64,000 bases of DNA from Vibrio sp. 99-70-13A1 (GCF_013114625.1 NZ_VTXD01000002.1:124001-188000), one strand, 5' to 3'; positions 29,895 to 39,525 are shown, numbered from the stretch's first letter. Made by a program: numbers and translations. The notes: generated from the letters alone by a model not told the origin.

Positions 29895-29929
29895 AAAGGG
29901 TACATTTCCATTATGGAAACATACCCTTT
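29895..29929. promoter_or_regulatory. 35-bp imperfect palindrome upstream of yjjI
   Basis: Outer arms AAAGGGTA / TACCCTTT and inner arms TTTCCAT / ATGGAAA are symmetric around 29912, with only the two CA spacers mispaired. It could be an operator for yjjI-yjjW or the terminator hairpin of the upstream methyltransferase gene. Confidence 0.6.
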
Positions 29930-30035
29930 ATGTATGACGCTTGATGATTTATTCAATAGACAGTGATTCAGCAAAGCTTATTGAATAATATATGGTGAAC
30001 TTATAGAACCCACATCTAAGCGATTACTTACGCCA

Positions 30036-30635
30036 TTACAAGCTTGGTATTGACGATTTCTTGCCTACACCCATTAATACAGAGAAAGTACCTTTAGGGG
30101 TTTCAATTGAAAACGGTATAGACACTTCAACAGAAGAAAAACCAGCAGCAAGTAATACGCTTTCAGAGCGATCTACCGTTAAGCCAAACTCTTCTTCATC
30201 ACTTTCAACACACCAATCCCAATGAATAAATGAACCGTCTTCTTCAAGTAATGTGTAAATCAAACTTACGGTATCTTGCAAGTTTGGTACAAAGCCACAT
30301 ACAGAAGACGCGACAACTACGTCGAATTGACGTCTAAAAGCAGGATGTTGAGCCGCTAAGCCGCGAGAAAGATAATCAACAACTGGTTCTACGTTCTCTA
30401 GCTCTTTTTTATCCAATTCTTCAATCATTGCTTCAGAGATATCCATCGCGATGATCTCTTTTGCTAAAGGGGATACCTTTTGGCTGAGCAACCCAGTACC
30501 ACAACCAAAATCAAGAACACGAGTTCCATCTAAATCAACCAACTGCGTGAGTTGTTCAAAAACTGATTGTGCGAACACGCCTGTTGTTTGGTCTTTTTCC
30601 CAATTCAGTGCGTATTCGTCCCATTCATTCGCCAT
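30036..30635 (-). CDS. Class I SAM-dependent methyltransferase
   Basis: The 199-residue protein has the Rossmann-fold SAM site RVLDFGCGTGLLSQKV (motif I), EIIAMDISEAMIEEL (motif II acidic residue), and FDVVVASSVCGFVPN (motif IV). The substrate is not evident. I place the start at 30635 because GGAGG (30645-30641) lies five bases upstream; the longer frame to 30698 adds 21 acidic residues without a ribosome-binding site. It is divergent from a LysR gene, which may control it. Confidence 0.87.
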   Translation of the reverse strand: MANEWDEYALNWEKDQTTGVFAQSVFEQLTQLVDLDGTRVLDFGCGTGLLSQKVSPLAKEIIAMDISEAMIEELDKKELENVEPVVDYLSRGLAAQHPAFRRQFDVVVASSVCGFVPNLQDTVSLIYTLLEEDGSFIHWDWCVESDEEEFGLTVDRSESVLLAAGFSSVEVSIPFSIETPKGTFSVLMGVGKKSSIPSL

Positions 30636-30796
30636 CATGGCCTCCATCGTTACTTCTTGTAGATTCGGAACTTCATCAGAGTAAACTAAATCCATCAATT
30701 CGTCATAGACTTATCACTCAATGATGGACTAATTCTAAGATAGTCAGCACAATATTCGTATTATGTCTCACGAACTCAATCCCACTCGGAAGTGAA

Positions 30797-31675
30797 ATGA
30801 ACCTCTCTCAAATTCAAGCATTCTGTTCTATTGCCGATTTAGGCTCAGTTTCAGAAGCTGCTCGCCAGCTAGAATGTAACCGCACCAAGTTAAGCATGTC
30901 GATCAAAGCACTTGAAAAAGACTTAGACGTTGAGTTGTTTATTCGAAGTGGTAACCACGTAGAATTATCCGAGGCGGGTAAAGCCATCTATAAAGATTGT
31001 GAGGGCATGCTTGCCATTGAAGCTCGTATCAAGCAAACCTGTTCACAAGCTTCTGCCGAATTTAATGCGGAAATTTGGATAGCCAGAGATGATTCCCTCC
31101 CAGATGAAATGTGGCAAGATTTGTCTCACACACTAAACAGCCGTTACCCTTCCACTTCCTTTAATTTTGTACTGGCTTCAAGTGGTGATCTCGCCAACCT
31201 CGTGGAAACTCAGCAAGTCGACTTTGCGTTTGGTGTCGACTATGAACGAGTCGATGATCCTAAGATGATCTACAACCCACTGGGCAAAATTCGCATGATG
31301 TCGGTGTGTAATAAAGAACACCCTCTCAGTGCGATGCGCCGAGTATCAGACGAAGATCTGCGAAATGCTATGCAAGCCACTATGGTGTATCTGAACGAGA
31401 AAGATAATCCTGAGCTTGAACCCTTTTCGCGCCGCTACATTGGTTTCTCTAGCTTTGATTACATGCTAGATACCATTCTTCGTGATGATGCATGGGGCGT
31501 ATTGCCAGAGCCTTTAATTCGCCACCTTCTTCGCCAACAAAAACTGGCAGTGATCAAACATACCTACGGTCTTGATCAAGAAGATTACTGCATGTTTATT
31601 GCAGCAGGTATGACAGAACATCCGGGAATGAGCTGGCTTGCCGATAAACTCAGCGATTACTTATTTGACTTCTAG
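30797..31675 (+). CDS. LysR family transcriptional regulator
   Basis: The 292-residue protein has a typical N-terminal HTH (SVSEAARQLECNRTKLSMSIKALE, about residues 17-40) and a LysR effector domain. The recognition helix ECNRTKLSMSIKAL lacks the usual Q-x-A/S-V-S and is somewhat divergent. A GAAGTGA stretch just before the ATG is a weak ribosome-binding site. It is divergent from the methyltransferase gene, with about 160 bp between start codons. The effector and regulon are unknown. Confidence 0.88.
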   Translation: MNLSQIQAFCSIADLGSVSEAARQLECNRTKLSMSIKALEKDLDVELFIRSGNHVELSEAGKAIYKDCEGMLAIEARIKQTCSQASAEFNAEIWIARDDSLPDEMWQDLSHTLNSRYPSTSFNFVLASSGDLANLVETQQVDFAFGVDYERVDDPKMIYNPLGKIRMMSVCNKEHPLSAMRRVSDEDLRNAMQATMVYLNEKDNPELEPFSRRYIGFSSFDYMLDTILRDDAWGVLPEPLIRHLLRQQKLAVIKHTYGLDQEDYCMFIAAGMTEHPGMSWLADKLSDYLFDF

Positions 31676-31853
31676 ATTGGACACAAATCAGTCACAGTCA
31701 AATATATTGACAGGCAAGACAATCGCTAACATATTGAAATTATTAAATTAAGAATAAATATCAATTCTTCAACCTATCTAACACACAGATAAAGTTTGTA
31801 AAATCACGCTGTTCTGAGAACAATGAAGTTATCAAGAGCATCAGGAAAACAGC

Positions 31854-32750
31854 ATGTGTGACAGGAAAAGCCAAAACGAAAACCGAGTATTAATCTTCTC
31901 AGCCCTTTTAGCTTCTGGCTTTGCTGGCGGGGGTTTAATACTAGGTTTAATGGTTGGCTCTCTGGTCATCGTTTTTGATGGTGTGTATTCATTAATCAGT
32001 TTACTGTTAACTTTATTGTCACTAGCTGCCTCTCGCTACATTAATCGCCCTTCAGACTCTGAGTTTCCTTTCGGGAAAGCAATCATCGAACCTATAGTTA
32101 TCGCAATTAAAGCTATTGTGATTTTACTGGTTGTCGGTTACTCGCTTTATTCAGCTGTAGAAGCATTATTTACGGGTGGTCGTGAAGTAGATGCTTCAAT
32201 TGCAACCTTATTCGGTGTAGTAAACGTAATAGGCTGTAGCTATGCATGGTGGTATATCGCACGTAAAAGTCGCCACTTCACTTCAGGTCTCATTGAAGCT
32301 GAATCTAAACAATGGCAGATGGATACATTACTAAGTGTGGCGGTCACGGCTGGTTTTGTTGTGGCTTGGGGGATAACTTGGTCACCACTTGCTGGGTATG
32401 CGGTTTATGCCGATCCAATGATGATGCTGCTGATGTCTTTTTACTTCATCAAAGTTCCGTTCGATATGCTGAAAGAAGCCATGCGTGAATTGTTAATGAT
32501 GTCTGCGACACAAGACATTTGTGACAAAGTTGACCAAAACGTGAATGCGGTAGATAAAGAAGCCGAACAAGATTTAGAACTCACTGGCGTAACCAAAGTG
32601 GGGCAAGAACTTCGTATCAATGTGGATGTGCATTCAGATGACTCCCACACCATTGCTGTCGATGACTTAGAACGCACTCGTCGTAAGTTAAAGCGCCGCC
32701 TATCTAAGCTCCCTTATGAATTACAGCTAAACTTGAACATCGCAAGCTAG
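31854..32750 (+). CDS. Cation diffusion facilitator family transporter with divergent metal site
   Basis: The 298-residue protein has about six membrane helices and a cytoplasmic tail of about 85 residues with the CDF dimerisation-domain pattern (LTGVTKVGQELRINVDVH). The transport-site motif in helix 2 is D42-x3-S46 rather than D/H-x3-D, and in helix 5 it is Q-x3-D (QWQMD) rather than H/D-x3-D. The metal specificity is therefore unclear. AGGAAA lies just upstream of the ATG. It appears monocistronic. Confidence 0.85.
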   Translation: MCDRKSQNENRVLIFSALLASGFAGGGLILGLMVGSLVIVFDGVYSLISLLLTLLSLAASRYINRPSDSEFPFGKAIIEPIVIAIKAIVILLVVGYSLYSAVEALFTGGREVDASIATLFGVVNVIGCSYAWWYIARKSRHFTSGLIEAESKQWQMDTLLSVAVTAGFVVAWGITWSPLAGYAVYADPMMMLLMSFYFIKVPFDMLKEAMRELLMMSATQDICDKVDQNVNAVDKEAEQDLELTGVTKVGQELRINVDVHSDDSHTIAVDDLERTRRKLKRRLSKLPYELQLNLNIAS

Positions 32751-32877
32751 TACGCTGGCTTCCATAATTGTTCAATTTAGACCAACTCAGCCTTCTATTA
32801 TTCAGTTTCCAATAAAGTATGCAGTTACCAATAGATTGGAACTCGTATAAATAGGAGCTCATATAATAGAAGGTTGC

Positions 32878-33813
32878 TTAGCTCTCACCTTTTATTTGCT
32901 CTACCTGTTCAACAAGCTCATGCGACTTCACTTTCTCTCTGGTCACCCACCAGCAAGCAATTGAGCCTATTGTCACCATGAATACCCCCTGCCAAAAAGT
33001 AGCACTCAATGTAAGCCCTAAAATAAGAGATGAAAACAAGGTCGAAAAGATAGGAGTGAAATAAGACATCGTAGCCAATAGCACCATGTTCCCACCCAGA
33101 ATCGCCATATTCCAAAGAGCGTAGCCCGCTCCCATCACAAGACCCGCTAAGAACAAATCTATGCTTGCTCCTACTGTGAAAGTCATACCTGTTTCATTAC
33201 TTATTGCGTATTGAATCCATAAGGTCACAGCCGTCGCAATAAAGAACAGAGTGATCGCATTTTCACCATTGGCTACTTTTTGTGTGTAGTTGCAATAAAT
33301 TGCCCAAATTATCGCACCGAAAAATGCCATAGAGTACGTCGCTGGGTTAGTCGCAATATTCGCAGTAATCTGACTAACAGATAAGCCTTGATCACCACTA
33401 ATGCTCCATGCCACACCAAAAAAGGCAAGTAATATACTTGGGTAAACTAATAGATTGGTTTTCTTCTTACTAAGTACAACAGCAACGAGCACTGTCATCG
33501 CTGGCCATAAATAATTGATCACTGCCATTTCAATGGCTTGATGCCGGCTATTTGCCATACCTAATGCCAATGATAAGAAAATTTCGTAACAAACGAATAA
33601 CGCGCCACCAATCAATAAGTATGACTTTGAAAATTTAGATAGTTTAGGAATACCCATAACCATGACAAGTAGAATAGAACTAACCGTATATAACGAGGCA
33701 GCACCACCAATAGGACCTAACTGCTCAGAGACACTGCGCGAAAGCGCCATCAAGCAACTCCAAAGTAAAATCGCCGTGCAGCCATACAAGCTATACCGAT
33801 GAGTGTGTAACAT
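32878..33813 (-). CDS. yddG: DMT family exporter, YddG-like (aromatic amino acid)
   Basis: The 311-residue protein has ten membrane helices in two EamA halves. The opening YGCTAILLWSCLMALSRSVSEQLGPIGGAA and the NYLWPAMTVLVAVVL segment match YddG, which exports aromatic amino acids in enterobacteria. AAGGAAG precedes the ATG by three to four bases. A role in exporting tyrosine or phenylalanine would fit the phhAB locus 9 kb away, but that link is inference. Confidence 0.85.
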   Translation of the reverse strand: MLHTHRYSLYGCTAILLWSCLMALSRSVSEQLGPIGGAASLYTVSSILLVMVMGIPKLSKFSKSYLLIGGALFVCYEIFLSLALGMANSRHQAIEMAVINYLWPAMTVLVAVVLSKKKTNLLVYPSILLAFFGVAWSISGDQGLSVSQITANIATNPATYSMAFFGAIIWAIYCNYTQKVANGENAITLFFIATAVTLWIQYAISNETGMTFTVGASIDLFLAGLVMGAGYALWNMAILGGNMVLLATMSYFTPIFSTLFSSLILGLTLSATFWQGVFMVTIGSIACWWVTREKVKSHELVEQVEQIKGES

Positions 33814-33902
33814 AAACTTCCTTTTACTAAGCGAAACTACTGTATTACGTTATGAATTCAGGTGATGATACCGACCTGATTACAAATAGATACATTTTAC
33901 TT

Positions 33903-33942
33903 TAAAGACTTAACAATACTTCGTACAATATAAAGACTTAAC
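33903..33942 (+). repeat. 12-bp direct repeat upstream of the TPR-GAF-GGDEF gene
   Basis: TAAAGACTTAAC occurs at 33903-33914 and again at 33931-33942, 28 bp apart start to start, just before the start codon. A -10-like TACAAT (33924-33929) lies between the copies. Confidence 0.7.
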
Positions 33943-33959
33943 TTTAGGTATCTGTTTCC

Positions 33960-36122
33960 ATGAATTATGCAAAGAGCTTTACTCATTACTTGGATGTTCG
34001 ATTAAATAATGTGATCGAGGCTCCTAGCCCGAATGATATTATGAGCATTAGGCAAGAGATTGAAGACGCAGCAATTCGTTTAGACGAAACAATTCCAAGT
34101 GCCGTTAAGTTTTTTGTTCATGGCTTTTTAATGCTTAAACAAGGTCGACTTCAAGAGTCACTTGTACAATTAGCAGAGGCTAAACACAAATCTTCAGCAT
34201 CCCAATCTATCGCTCTTAAATATTATATTGATTATGGCGTTGGCATTGCGCTGGTTCGCACCGGTAACTACGCTGAAGCCATTGTGGCGCTAACAAAAGC
34301 AACAGAATGCAGTTACCTTGATAACATCAAGCTCGCTGCTCGGATTTACGGAAACCTTGGGTACATTTTTTTAGAAACTCATGATTACCCTAAAGCACAT
34401 TCCTATTGCGAATTAGCTTGGGAAACCAGCAAGCAAGATGAAGACATTGCTATAAAACCTATTCTTACCAACTTAGCGTACAGTAATACCAAGTTAGGCA
34501 AGTTTGATGTCGCTGAAAAGCAGTTTGCATTATATCGAAAGCAATTGAACCTTAACCCAAACTTACTGGGTAGTTTCTTTTATGGCAATGCTTATGGAGC
34601 ACATCTTGAAATCTTAGGGCGTATTGATGAGTCACTAGAACAATTCAAAGTTGCGATCCTTTGTGCCGAAGAGTTAAATGACAAAATTTATCTCTTAGAT
34701 GCTCTTCATGAATACTGTCGTTGCGCATCTAAACATCAACGATTCGATGCCATTCATTCGCACTTATCAAAAGCAATCTCACTCACCTACGAATACGGCA
34801 GCGCAAACTTAATGCGCGACTTTGCTGAAATATTAAAAGAAGTCGGTCATAGAACCGATGACTTAACTCAGCGTTGTGACATTTATGAACATGCTCTTGA
34901 ACTGCAATCTAAAGCACTTGCGATACACACTGATAATATCAACGACTCTATTTCTCAGTTATACCAACTGCATTCAGAGCGACCACAGTTAGAAGACGCC
35001 CAGTCACTTGCCAAGAACCTTAAGCTCATCTCTTCATTTGGAGAATACCTAGGATCGCATAATAATCTCACAGAAATGGTTTTCCGCTTAAACAAAGACT
35101 TAGGCAAAATTATGGATGTAGATTGTTTGGCACTTGGTCTTTATAACGAAGAAAAAAACCAAATACATTACGACCAATTCATAGACTTAGGGCAATTGCT
35201 TGAGCCTTTCACAATAGACTGTGATGATGAATCAACCTTGAGCACTTACTGCATCAATAATAAAGCATCTTTTGTTCATGGGCATTTCTCACCAGCCGTT
35301 TTACAAAATCTACTTAATGCAAAACCAACCGATAATGCTTTTGTAGGAACAACTGAAGAAGACTACCCTTCTATCATGATGATCCCACTCGTGCTTGATG
35401 ACAAAACTCTAGGCATATTGACGATACAAAGCCATATTCGCCACGCTTATCAAGATTATCATGTGTCTTTAATTAAACATTTGTGTTCTTACATCGCGGT
35501 GGATTTACAAAATAAGCAGCATAAAAAACAACTGGAAGAGCAGAAAAAAGAGCTGAATAACCTAGTGAATTTAGACCCACTCACGGGCTTATATAACCGG
35601 GTTTCTCTTGCGTCCTCTATCAAGAATTTACAAGAGTCTGAAAGAGCATCTAACCAACTTGCAGTATTGCTGATTGATATCGACTATTACAAACAATTTA
35701 ATGATAGTTACGGTCATATCAGAGGGGATGAAGTGCTACTAGCCTTGGCTCACTTGCTTCGAACCACTTTTTCGAGCGAAACATGCAAAGTCTTTAGATA
35801 CGGCGGTGATGAATTCTTGGTTCTAACGGAATGCTTGAAACTTGAAGAAATAGAAAAGAAGATAAACCAACTACAACTTAAGTTACACGAACTCAACATT
35901 GAGCATAATTCATCAAAATGCAGTGACCGAACAACCCTTTCGATTGGCGGAGCTATGTTTGAAAATGATTTTAAGAATACATTGCTCGATTCTGAATTAA
36001 TTCAGCGTGCAGACGAAGCTTTATATAGCGTAAAAGATCAGGGTAGAAATGGTGTTCTCATCGAAAAAGTCACACCTGATTCATCGAAGTTAACCATTTT
36101 ACCGACAATTTCTTTTATGTAG
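33960..36122 (+). CDS. Cytoplasmic TPR-GAF-GGDEF diguanylate cyclase
   Basis: The 720-residue protein has no membrane helix. It consists of TPR repeats (about residues 50-330, e.g. GNLGYIFLETHDYPKAHSYCELA), a GAF-like domain (about 360-515), a coiled linker (KKQLEEQKKELNNL), and a GGDEF domain with an intact GGDEF at about 615. An RxxD inhibitory site is not visible. The architecture suggests control by a protein partner through TPR and a small ligand through GAF. The 12-bp direct repeat just upstream may be regulatory. Confidence 0.92.
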   Translation: MNYAKSFTHYLDVRLNNVIEAPSPNDIMSIRQEIEDAAIRLDETIPSAVKFFVHGFLMLKQGRLQESLVQLAEAKHKSSASQSIALKYYIDYGVGIALVRTGNYAEAIVALTKATECSYLDNIKLAARIYGNLGYIFLETHDYPKAHSYCELAWETSKQDEDIAIKPILTNLAYSNTKLGKFDVAEKQFALYRKQLNLNPNLLGSFFYGNAYGAHLEILGRIDESLEQFKVAILCAEELNDKIYLLDALHEYCRCASKHQRFDAIHSHLSKAISLTYEYGSANLMRDFAEILKEVGHRTDDLTQRCDIYEHALELQSKALAIHTDNINDSISQLYQLHSERPQLEDAQSLAKNLKLISSFGEYLGSHNNLTEMVFRLNKDLGKIMDVDCLALGLYNEEKNQIHYDQFIDLGQLLEPFTIDCDDESTLSTYCINNKASFVHGHFSPAVLQNLLNAKPTDNAFVGTTEEDYPSIMMIPLVLDDKTLGILTIQSHIRHAYQDYHVSLIKHLCSYIAVDLQNKQHKKQLEEQKKELNNLVNLDPLTGLYNRVSLASSIKNLQESERASNQLAVLLIDIDYYKQFNDSYGHIRGDEVLLALAHLLRTTFSSETCKVFRYGGDEFLVLTECLKLEEIEKKINQLQLKLHELNIEHNSSKCSDRTTLSIGGAMFENDFKNTLLDSELIQRADEALYSVKDQGRNGVLIEKVTPDSSKLTILPTISFM

Positions 36123-36152
36123 TGCCTGTTTAATAGCACTTGACCAGTAAAT

Positions 36153-36183
36153 AAAAAGAAGAGCAATGAGCGCTCTTCTTTTT
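36153..36183. terminator. Bidirectional intrinsic terminator
   Basis: Perfect 12-bp arms AAAAAGAAGAGC / GCTCTTCTTTTT with a 7-nt loop lie between the convergent GGDEF gene and yjjG. Confidence 0.9.
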
Positions 36184-36223
36184 ATTTATATCTAGCTTAT
36201 CTCAAGGAAGTCGCCCTTTTATC

Positions 36224-36901
36224 TTAGCTTTTCACTAATAAGTGCTGAAGCTCAGTCAAAGAAGAAACTTGGTAGTGAGGCGTTACCCCTTCTGGTGTTT
36301 CTTTTTGGTTTACATTCAACCAGCAAGTTTCGATACCAAAATCAATACCGCCCAAAATGTCAGAATGCGGATTGTCTCCCACCATTAACATTCTGGTTTT
36401 ATCTGGTGAGCCAATCATTTTATGCGTGTGGTCAAAAATACCAAAGTCAGGCTTAGCGATCCCTACCTCTTCCGAAATTACTACATGCTTAAAGTAGTCG
36501 GTCATTCCTGTTCGCTCTAAACGAATGGCCTGAAGCTCGGTGAAACCATTTGTGATGATGCCCATATTCACTTTGCCGTGTAGCGCATCCATCAGCTCTT
36601 TTGCTCCAGGTAACAGCGTACAAATATCTGCCATCGCCTCTAAAAACGCACTGTTTAGTTTTGCAGTGGTGGTTTCAAGCTTTTCAGCCCACGGCACAAA
36701 TCGGGTGTGCTTCAATTCTTCTGCAGTAATACGACCGTCTTGGTAGTCAACCCACAAAGGCAAATTAACTTTTTGGTATTCAGCAAATTCTGATTTGCCA
36801 AACTCAACCCCAAAGCGTGAAAACATCAGCGCTAAACCTTTAAACGAGTCAAAATGAAACAAGGTTTCATCAGCGTCAAAAAATATCCAATCGTATTTCA
36901 T
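36224..36901 (-). CDS. yjjG: YjjG family pyrimidine 5'-nucleotidase (HAD)
   Basis: The 225-residue HAD phosphatase has motif I WIFFDADETLFHFD (two catalytic aspartates), motif II MGIITNGFTELQ, the motif III lysine in EEVGIAKPDFGIFDH, and motif IV LMVGDNPHSDILGG. YjjG dephosphorylates dUMP and non-canonical pyrimidine nucleotides, a house-cleaning role. AGGAAT lies about eight bases before the ATG. It appears monocistronic. Confidence 0.93.
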   Translation of the reverse strand: MKYDWIFFDADETLFHFDSFKGLALMFSRFGVEFGKSEFAEYQKVNLPLWVDYQDGRITAEELKHTRFVPWAEKLETTTAKLNSAFLEAMADICTLLPGAKELMDALHGKVNMGIITNGFTELQAIRLERTGMTDYFKHVVISEEVGIAKPDFGIFDHTHKMIGSPDKTRMLMVGDNPHSDILGGIDFGIETCWLNVNQKETPEGVTPHYQVSSLTELQHLLVKS

Positions 36902-37147
36902 AAATCATTCCTAATTTTTTGGCGCAACTTTAAACGCATTTTCGAGATTCGTAAAACGAAATCGAATATGCATCATCTTTACTCCAACTTAATCACTGAG
37001 GCTGTGATCTTGTTAGTAATTATCAAACATAATTTTACTAGCCGAGAAATCCATGATTCTCCGCAAAGCCATCTTTATCTTAGGTCATTACCATACCTAT
37101 AAACCAAGTATTCTCACTCAACTTTCTATACTTACTGTGGAGGTTTT

Positions 37148-37291
37148 ATGAAGCACTTCTTACCATCATCCGTCATGCTGACTCCTTTTTTAGTTAAATA
37201 CTACGATGAAGAGCCTGAAGAAAACTCAGAACTTTCATCTAATGAGGTTCAAGCAGACAGTGAAGAGACACTTGAGACTGCTGATAAGTAA
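37148..37291 (+). CDS. Small protein, 47 residues, unknown function
   Basis: The ORF starts MKHFLPSSVMLTPFLVKYYD and continues as a strongly acidic tail ending ETLETADK. A strong GGAGG (37139-37143) sits four bases before the ATG. The N-terminal third is hydrophobic and the rest is rich in Glu and Ser. I recognise no family. It precedes the iron alcohol dehydrogenase by 270 bp. Confidence 0.6.
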   Translation: MKHFLPSSVMLTPFLVKYYDEEPEENSELSSNEVQADSEETLETADK

Positions 37292-37561
37292 CTCACTAAA
37301 AGAATAAAATAAACAATCACCTATACTCTAAATGGGGCATTATCTCTAAGTTGCTCCATTTATAATCAAATAAAACCAACCTGCCTTATTTATACAAACA
37401 TCACTTACCTTCATAAAAACGATTGCTATTTGCGTGCAATCACAACCTGTACCCATAAAGTGTTAGTTATCTTTTAAAATTGCTTCAGATCAAGAATTCA
37501 AAACACTGAATTCGCCAATATGAACTCAACAAAAAAATCATAATTAACTTGGAGTATTCCC

Positions 37562-38710
37562 ATGGCGAGTGCATTTTACATCCCTACAGTAAACTTAATG
37601 GGCGCTGGTTGCCTGAAAGACGCAGCAGACAACATCCAATCTCAAGGCTTCAAAAAGGGTCTTATCGTGACGGATAAAATCCTTAACCAAATCGGTGTCG
37701 TTAAACAAGTACAAGACTTACTGAGCGACCGTGGTGTAGAAGCTGTTATTTTCGATGGCACTCAACCAAACCCAACAATGAGCAATGTTCGCGATGGCCT
37801 ACAGCTTTTAACAGACAATGACTGTGATTTCGTAATTTCTTTAGGTGGTGGTTCTCCGCACGACTGTGCAAAAGGTATCGCGCTTGTCGCTTCAAATGGC
37901 GGCAACATCTCTGACTACGAAGGCGTAGACGTTTCTGAAAAACCAATGATGCCATTAATCGCTATCAACACGACGGCTGGTACTGCATCTGAAATGACTC
38001 GCTTCTGTATCATCACGGATGAAGATCGTCACATTAAGATGGCGATTGTAGACAAGCACACAACGCCGCTTGTTTCTGTAAACGATCCTGAGCTAATGCT
38101 TGCTAAGCCTGCATCTCTAACAGCTGCAACAGGTATGGATGCATTAACGCATGCTGTTGAAGCTTACGTTTCTATTGCTGCAACACCAATTACTGATGCG
38201 GTAGCAATCAAAGCGATTGAACTTGTTCAAGCACACCTAAGAACTGCAGTAAGCAACGGTGATGACATTGAAGCTCGTGAGCAAATGGCTTACGCACAAT
38301 TCATGGCTGGTATGGCGTTCAACAATGCATCTCTAGGTTATGTTCACGCAATGGCTCACCAACTAGGTGGCTTCTACGACCTGCCTCACGGTGTATGTAA
38401 CGCAATTCTTCTTCCACACGTACAACGCTACAACGCACACGTTTGCCCAGAGCGTCTTGCTGATGTTGCAAAAGCAATGGGTGTTGATATTGAAGGCATG
38501 ACACCAGAGAAAGGCGCTGAAGCAGCAATCGACGCAATTGTAGCCCTAGCGAACGATGTTGGTATCCCAGCAGGTATCGCAGAACTAGGTGCTAAGTTAG
38601 AAGATATTCCAACACTTTCTGATAACGCACTGAAAGATGCTTGTGGTTTCACTAACCCTAAACAAGCAACACATGAAGAGATTTCTGCAATCTTTGAAGC
38701 AGCAATGTAA
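37562..38710 (+). CDS. Iron-containing alcohol dehydrogenase
   Basis: The 382-residue type III alcohol dehydrogenase has the NAD-binding [14 protein letters not shown] segment. Its metal ligands are in [15 protein letters not shown] (Asp and His) and [19 protein letters not shown] (two His). It is close in length to YiaY/AdhB enzymes that interconvert alcohols and aldehydes. Codon usage is strongly biased toward preferred Vibrio codons (GGT, GCA, AAC, ATC), unlike most neighbours, so it is probably highly expressed in some condition. It is monocistronic with a good terminator. Confidence 0.93.
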   Translation: MASAFYIPTVNLMGAGCLKDAADNIQSQGFKKGLIVTDKILNQIGVVKQVQDLLSDRGVEAVIFDGTQPNPTMSNVRDGLQLLTDNDCDFVISLGGGSPHDCAKGIALVASNGGNISDYEGVDVSEKPMMPLIAINTTAGTASEMTRFCIITDEDRHIKMAIVDKHTTPLVSVNDPELMLAKPASLTAATGMDALTHAVEAYVSIAATPITDAVAIKAIELVQAHLRTAVSNGDDIEAREQMAYAQFMAGMAFNNASLGYVHAMAHQLGGFYDLPHGVCNAILLPHVQRYNAHVCPERLADVAKAMGVDIEGMTPEKGAEAAIDAIVALANDVGIPAGIAELGAKLEDIPTLSDNALKDACGFTNPKQATHEEISAIFEAAM

Positions 38711-38750
38711 TTAAACCTTAAGTTCTAGTAACTTAAAGTGAATAAAACAA

Positions 38751-38775
38751 AAAGCCCCGATTAATTCGGGGCTTT
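38751..38775 (+). terminator. Intrinsic terminator after the alcohol dehydrogenase
   Basis: Arms AAAGCCCCGA / TCGGGGCTTT with a 5-nt loop end in a T/C-rich tract that leads directly into the tandem repeat. Confidence 0.85.
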
Positions 38776-38780
38776 CTTCT

Positions 38781-38820
38781 ATTCTTCTATTCTTCTATTC
38801 TTCTATTCTTCTATTCTTCT
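38781..38820. repeat. 8-bp tandem repeat (ATTCTTCT), five units
   Basis: Five perfect ATTCTTCT copies, preceded by a partial unit, begin five bases after the alcohol dehydrogenase terminator stem. Confidence 0.95.
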
Positions 38821-38840
38821 AGAAAAGCCTAACGTCTAGG

Positions 38841-39371
38841 CTAACTATTTAGTAATGAACCTAAAATAAGTTCTAGTTGCACACTACCTGAGTCGGTCAG
38901 CGTCCATACGAAAAACAAAAAGTTTGCCGCGGCAGTGCACCAAAAAATTGCAGCAAATGTCTTATTGGAATATTTATGGTTGAATATACATTGCCCTAGT
39001 AGAGCACCAGACCACCCACCAATTAATGATAAAACATGAAATAAACTGTCATCGATTCGCCAAGTATTATTATTCTTAGCAGAAGCATCGAAAGCATAAA
39101 CAAAAAAGGTCACTGCACTAACCAGTAGGTAAAACGACACCATGATTGCTGGGTAGTAAACAAGCCAGATACTTGCAAACAAGATGCTAAAGAACCACAC
39201 AGGGATAGCCATTGAATAGTTCACCACTAAAGGTCTAGGTGGCAAAGCTATATCTTGCTTGGCTGGATCTATACTCGCGGTTCCAGGAAGGCCCTGAGTC
39301 ACTTGATTCCGCTCTTTAAGTTCAGCCTCAATGACGATGTCATGGCTCACTTGAACATGTTGGTGTTCCAT
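38841..39371 (-). CDS. DUF1294 family membrane protein
   Basis: The 176-residue protein has a soluble, charged N-terminus (about 50 residues) and four membrane segments. The DUF1294 signature is visible: VYAFDASAKNNNTWRIDDSLFHVLSLIGGWSGALLGQ with the later FNHKYSNKTFAAIFW. Some relatives carry an N-terminal cold-shock domain; that domain is not recognisable here. Its function is unknown. A GGGA motif lies about eight bases before the ATG. The gene is convergent with the alcohol dehydrogenase. Confidence 0.85.
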   Translation of the reverse strand: MEHQHVQVSHDIVIEAELKERNQVTQGLPGTASIDPAKQDIALPPRPLVVNYSMAIPVWFFSILFASIWLVYYPAIMVSFYLLVSAVTFFVYAFDASAKNNNTWRIDDSLFHVLSLIGGWSGALLGQCIFNHKYSNKTFAAIFWCTAAANFLFFVWTLTDSGSVQLELILGSLLNS

Positions 39372-39525
39372 TCCCTTTTTATCCCTTTTGCCGAGTTTAC
39401 CTAGTCAACATTGCTATGCAGCTCATCTTATTTCTGATGGCTTTTGATTTATCGAGTAATTCTAGTTGCATATTTAAATGTTCACCCAAATAAAACACCA
39501 CTGACTTCACACTTCCTTAATACAA

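Noticed and set aside
36854..37102. 82-codon plus-strand ORF over the yjjG start
   Set aside because: It overlaps the yjjG N-terminus antisense and extends into AT-rich spacer; there is no ribosome-binding site and the protein shows no recognisable features.
37494..37513. Two GAATTC hexamers upstream of the alcohol dehydrogenase
   Set aside because: Two six-base palindromes 14 bp apart are expected by chance in AT-rich DNA; no further symmetry was found.
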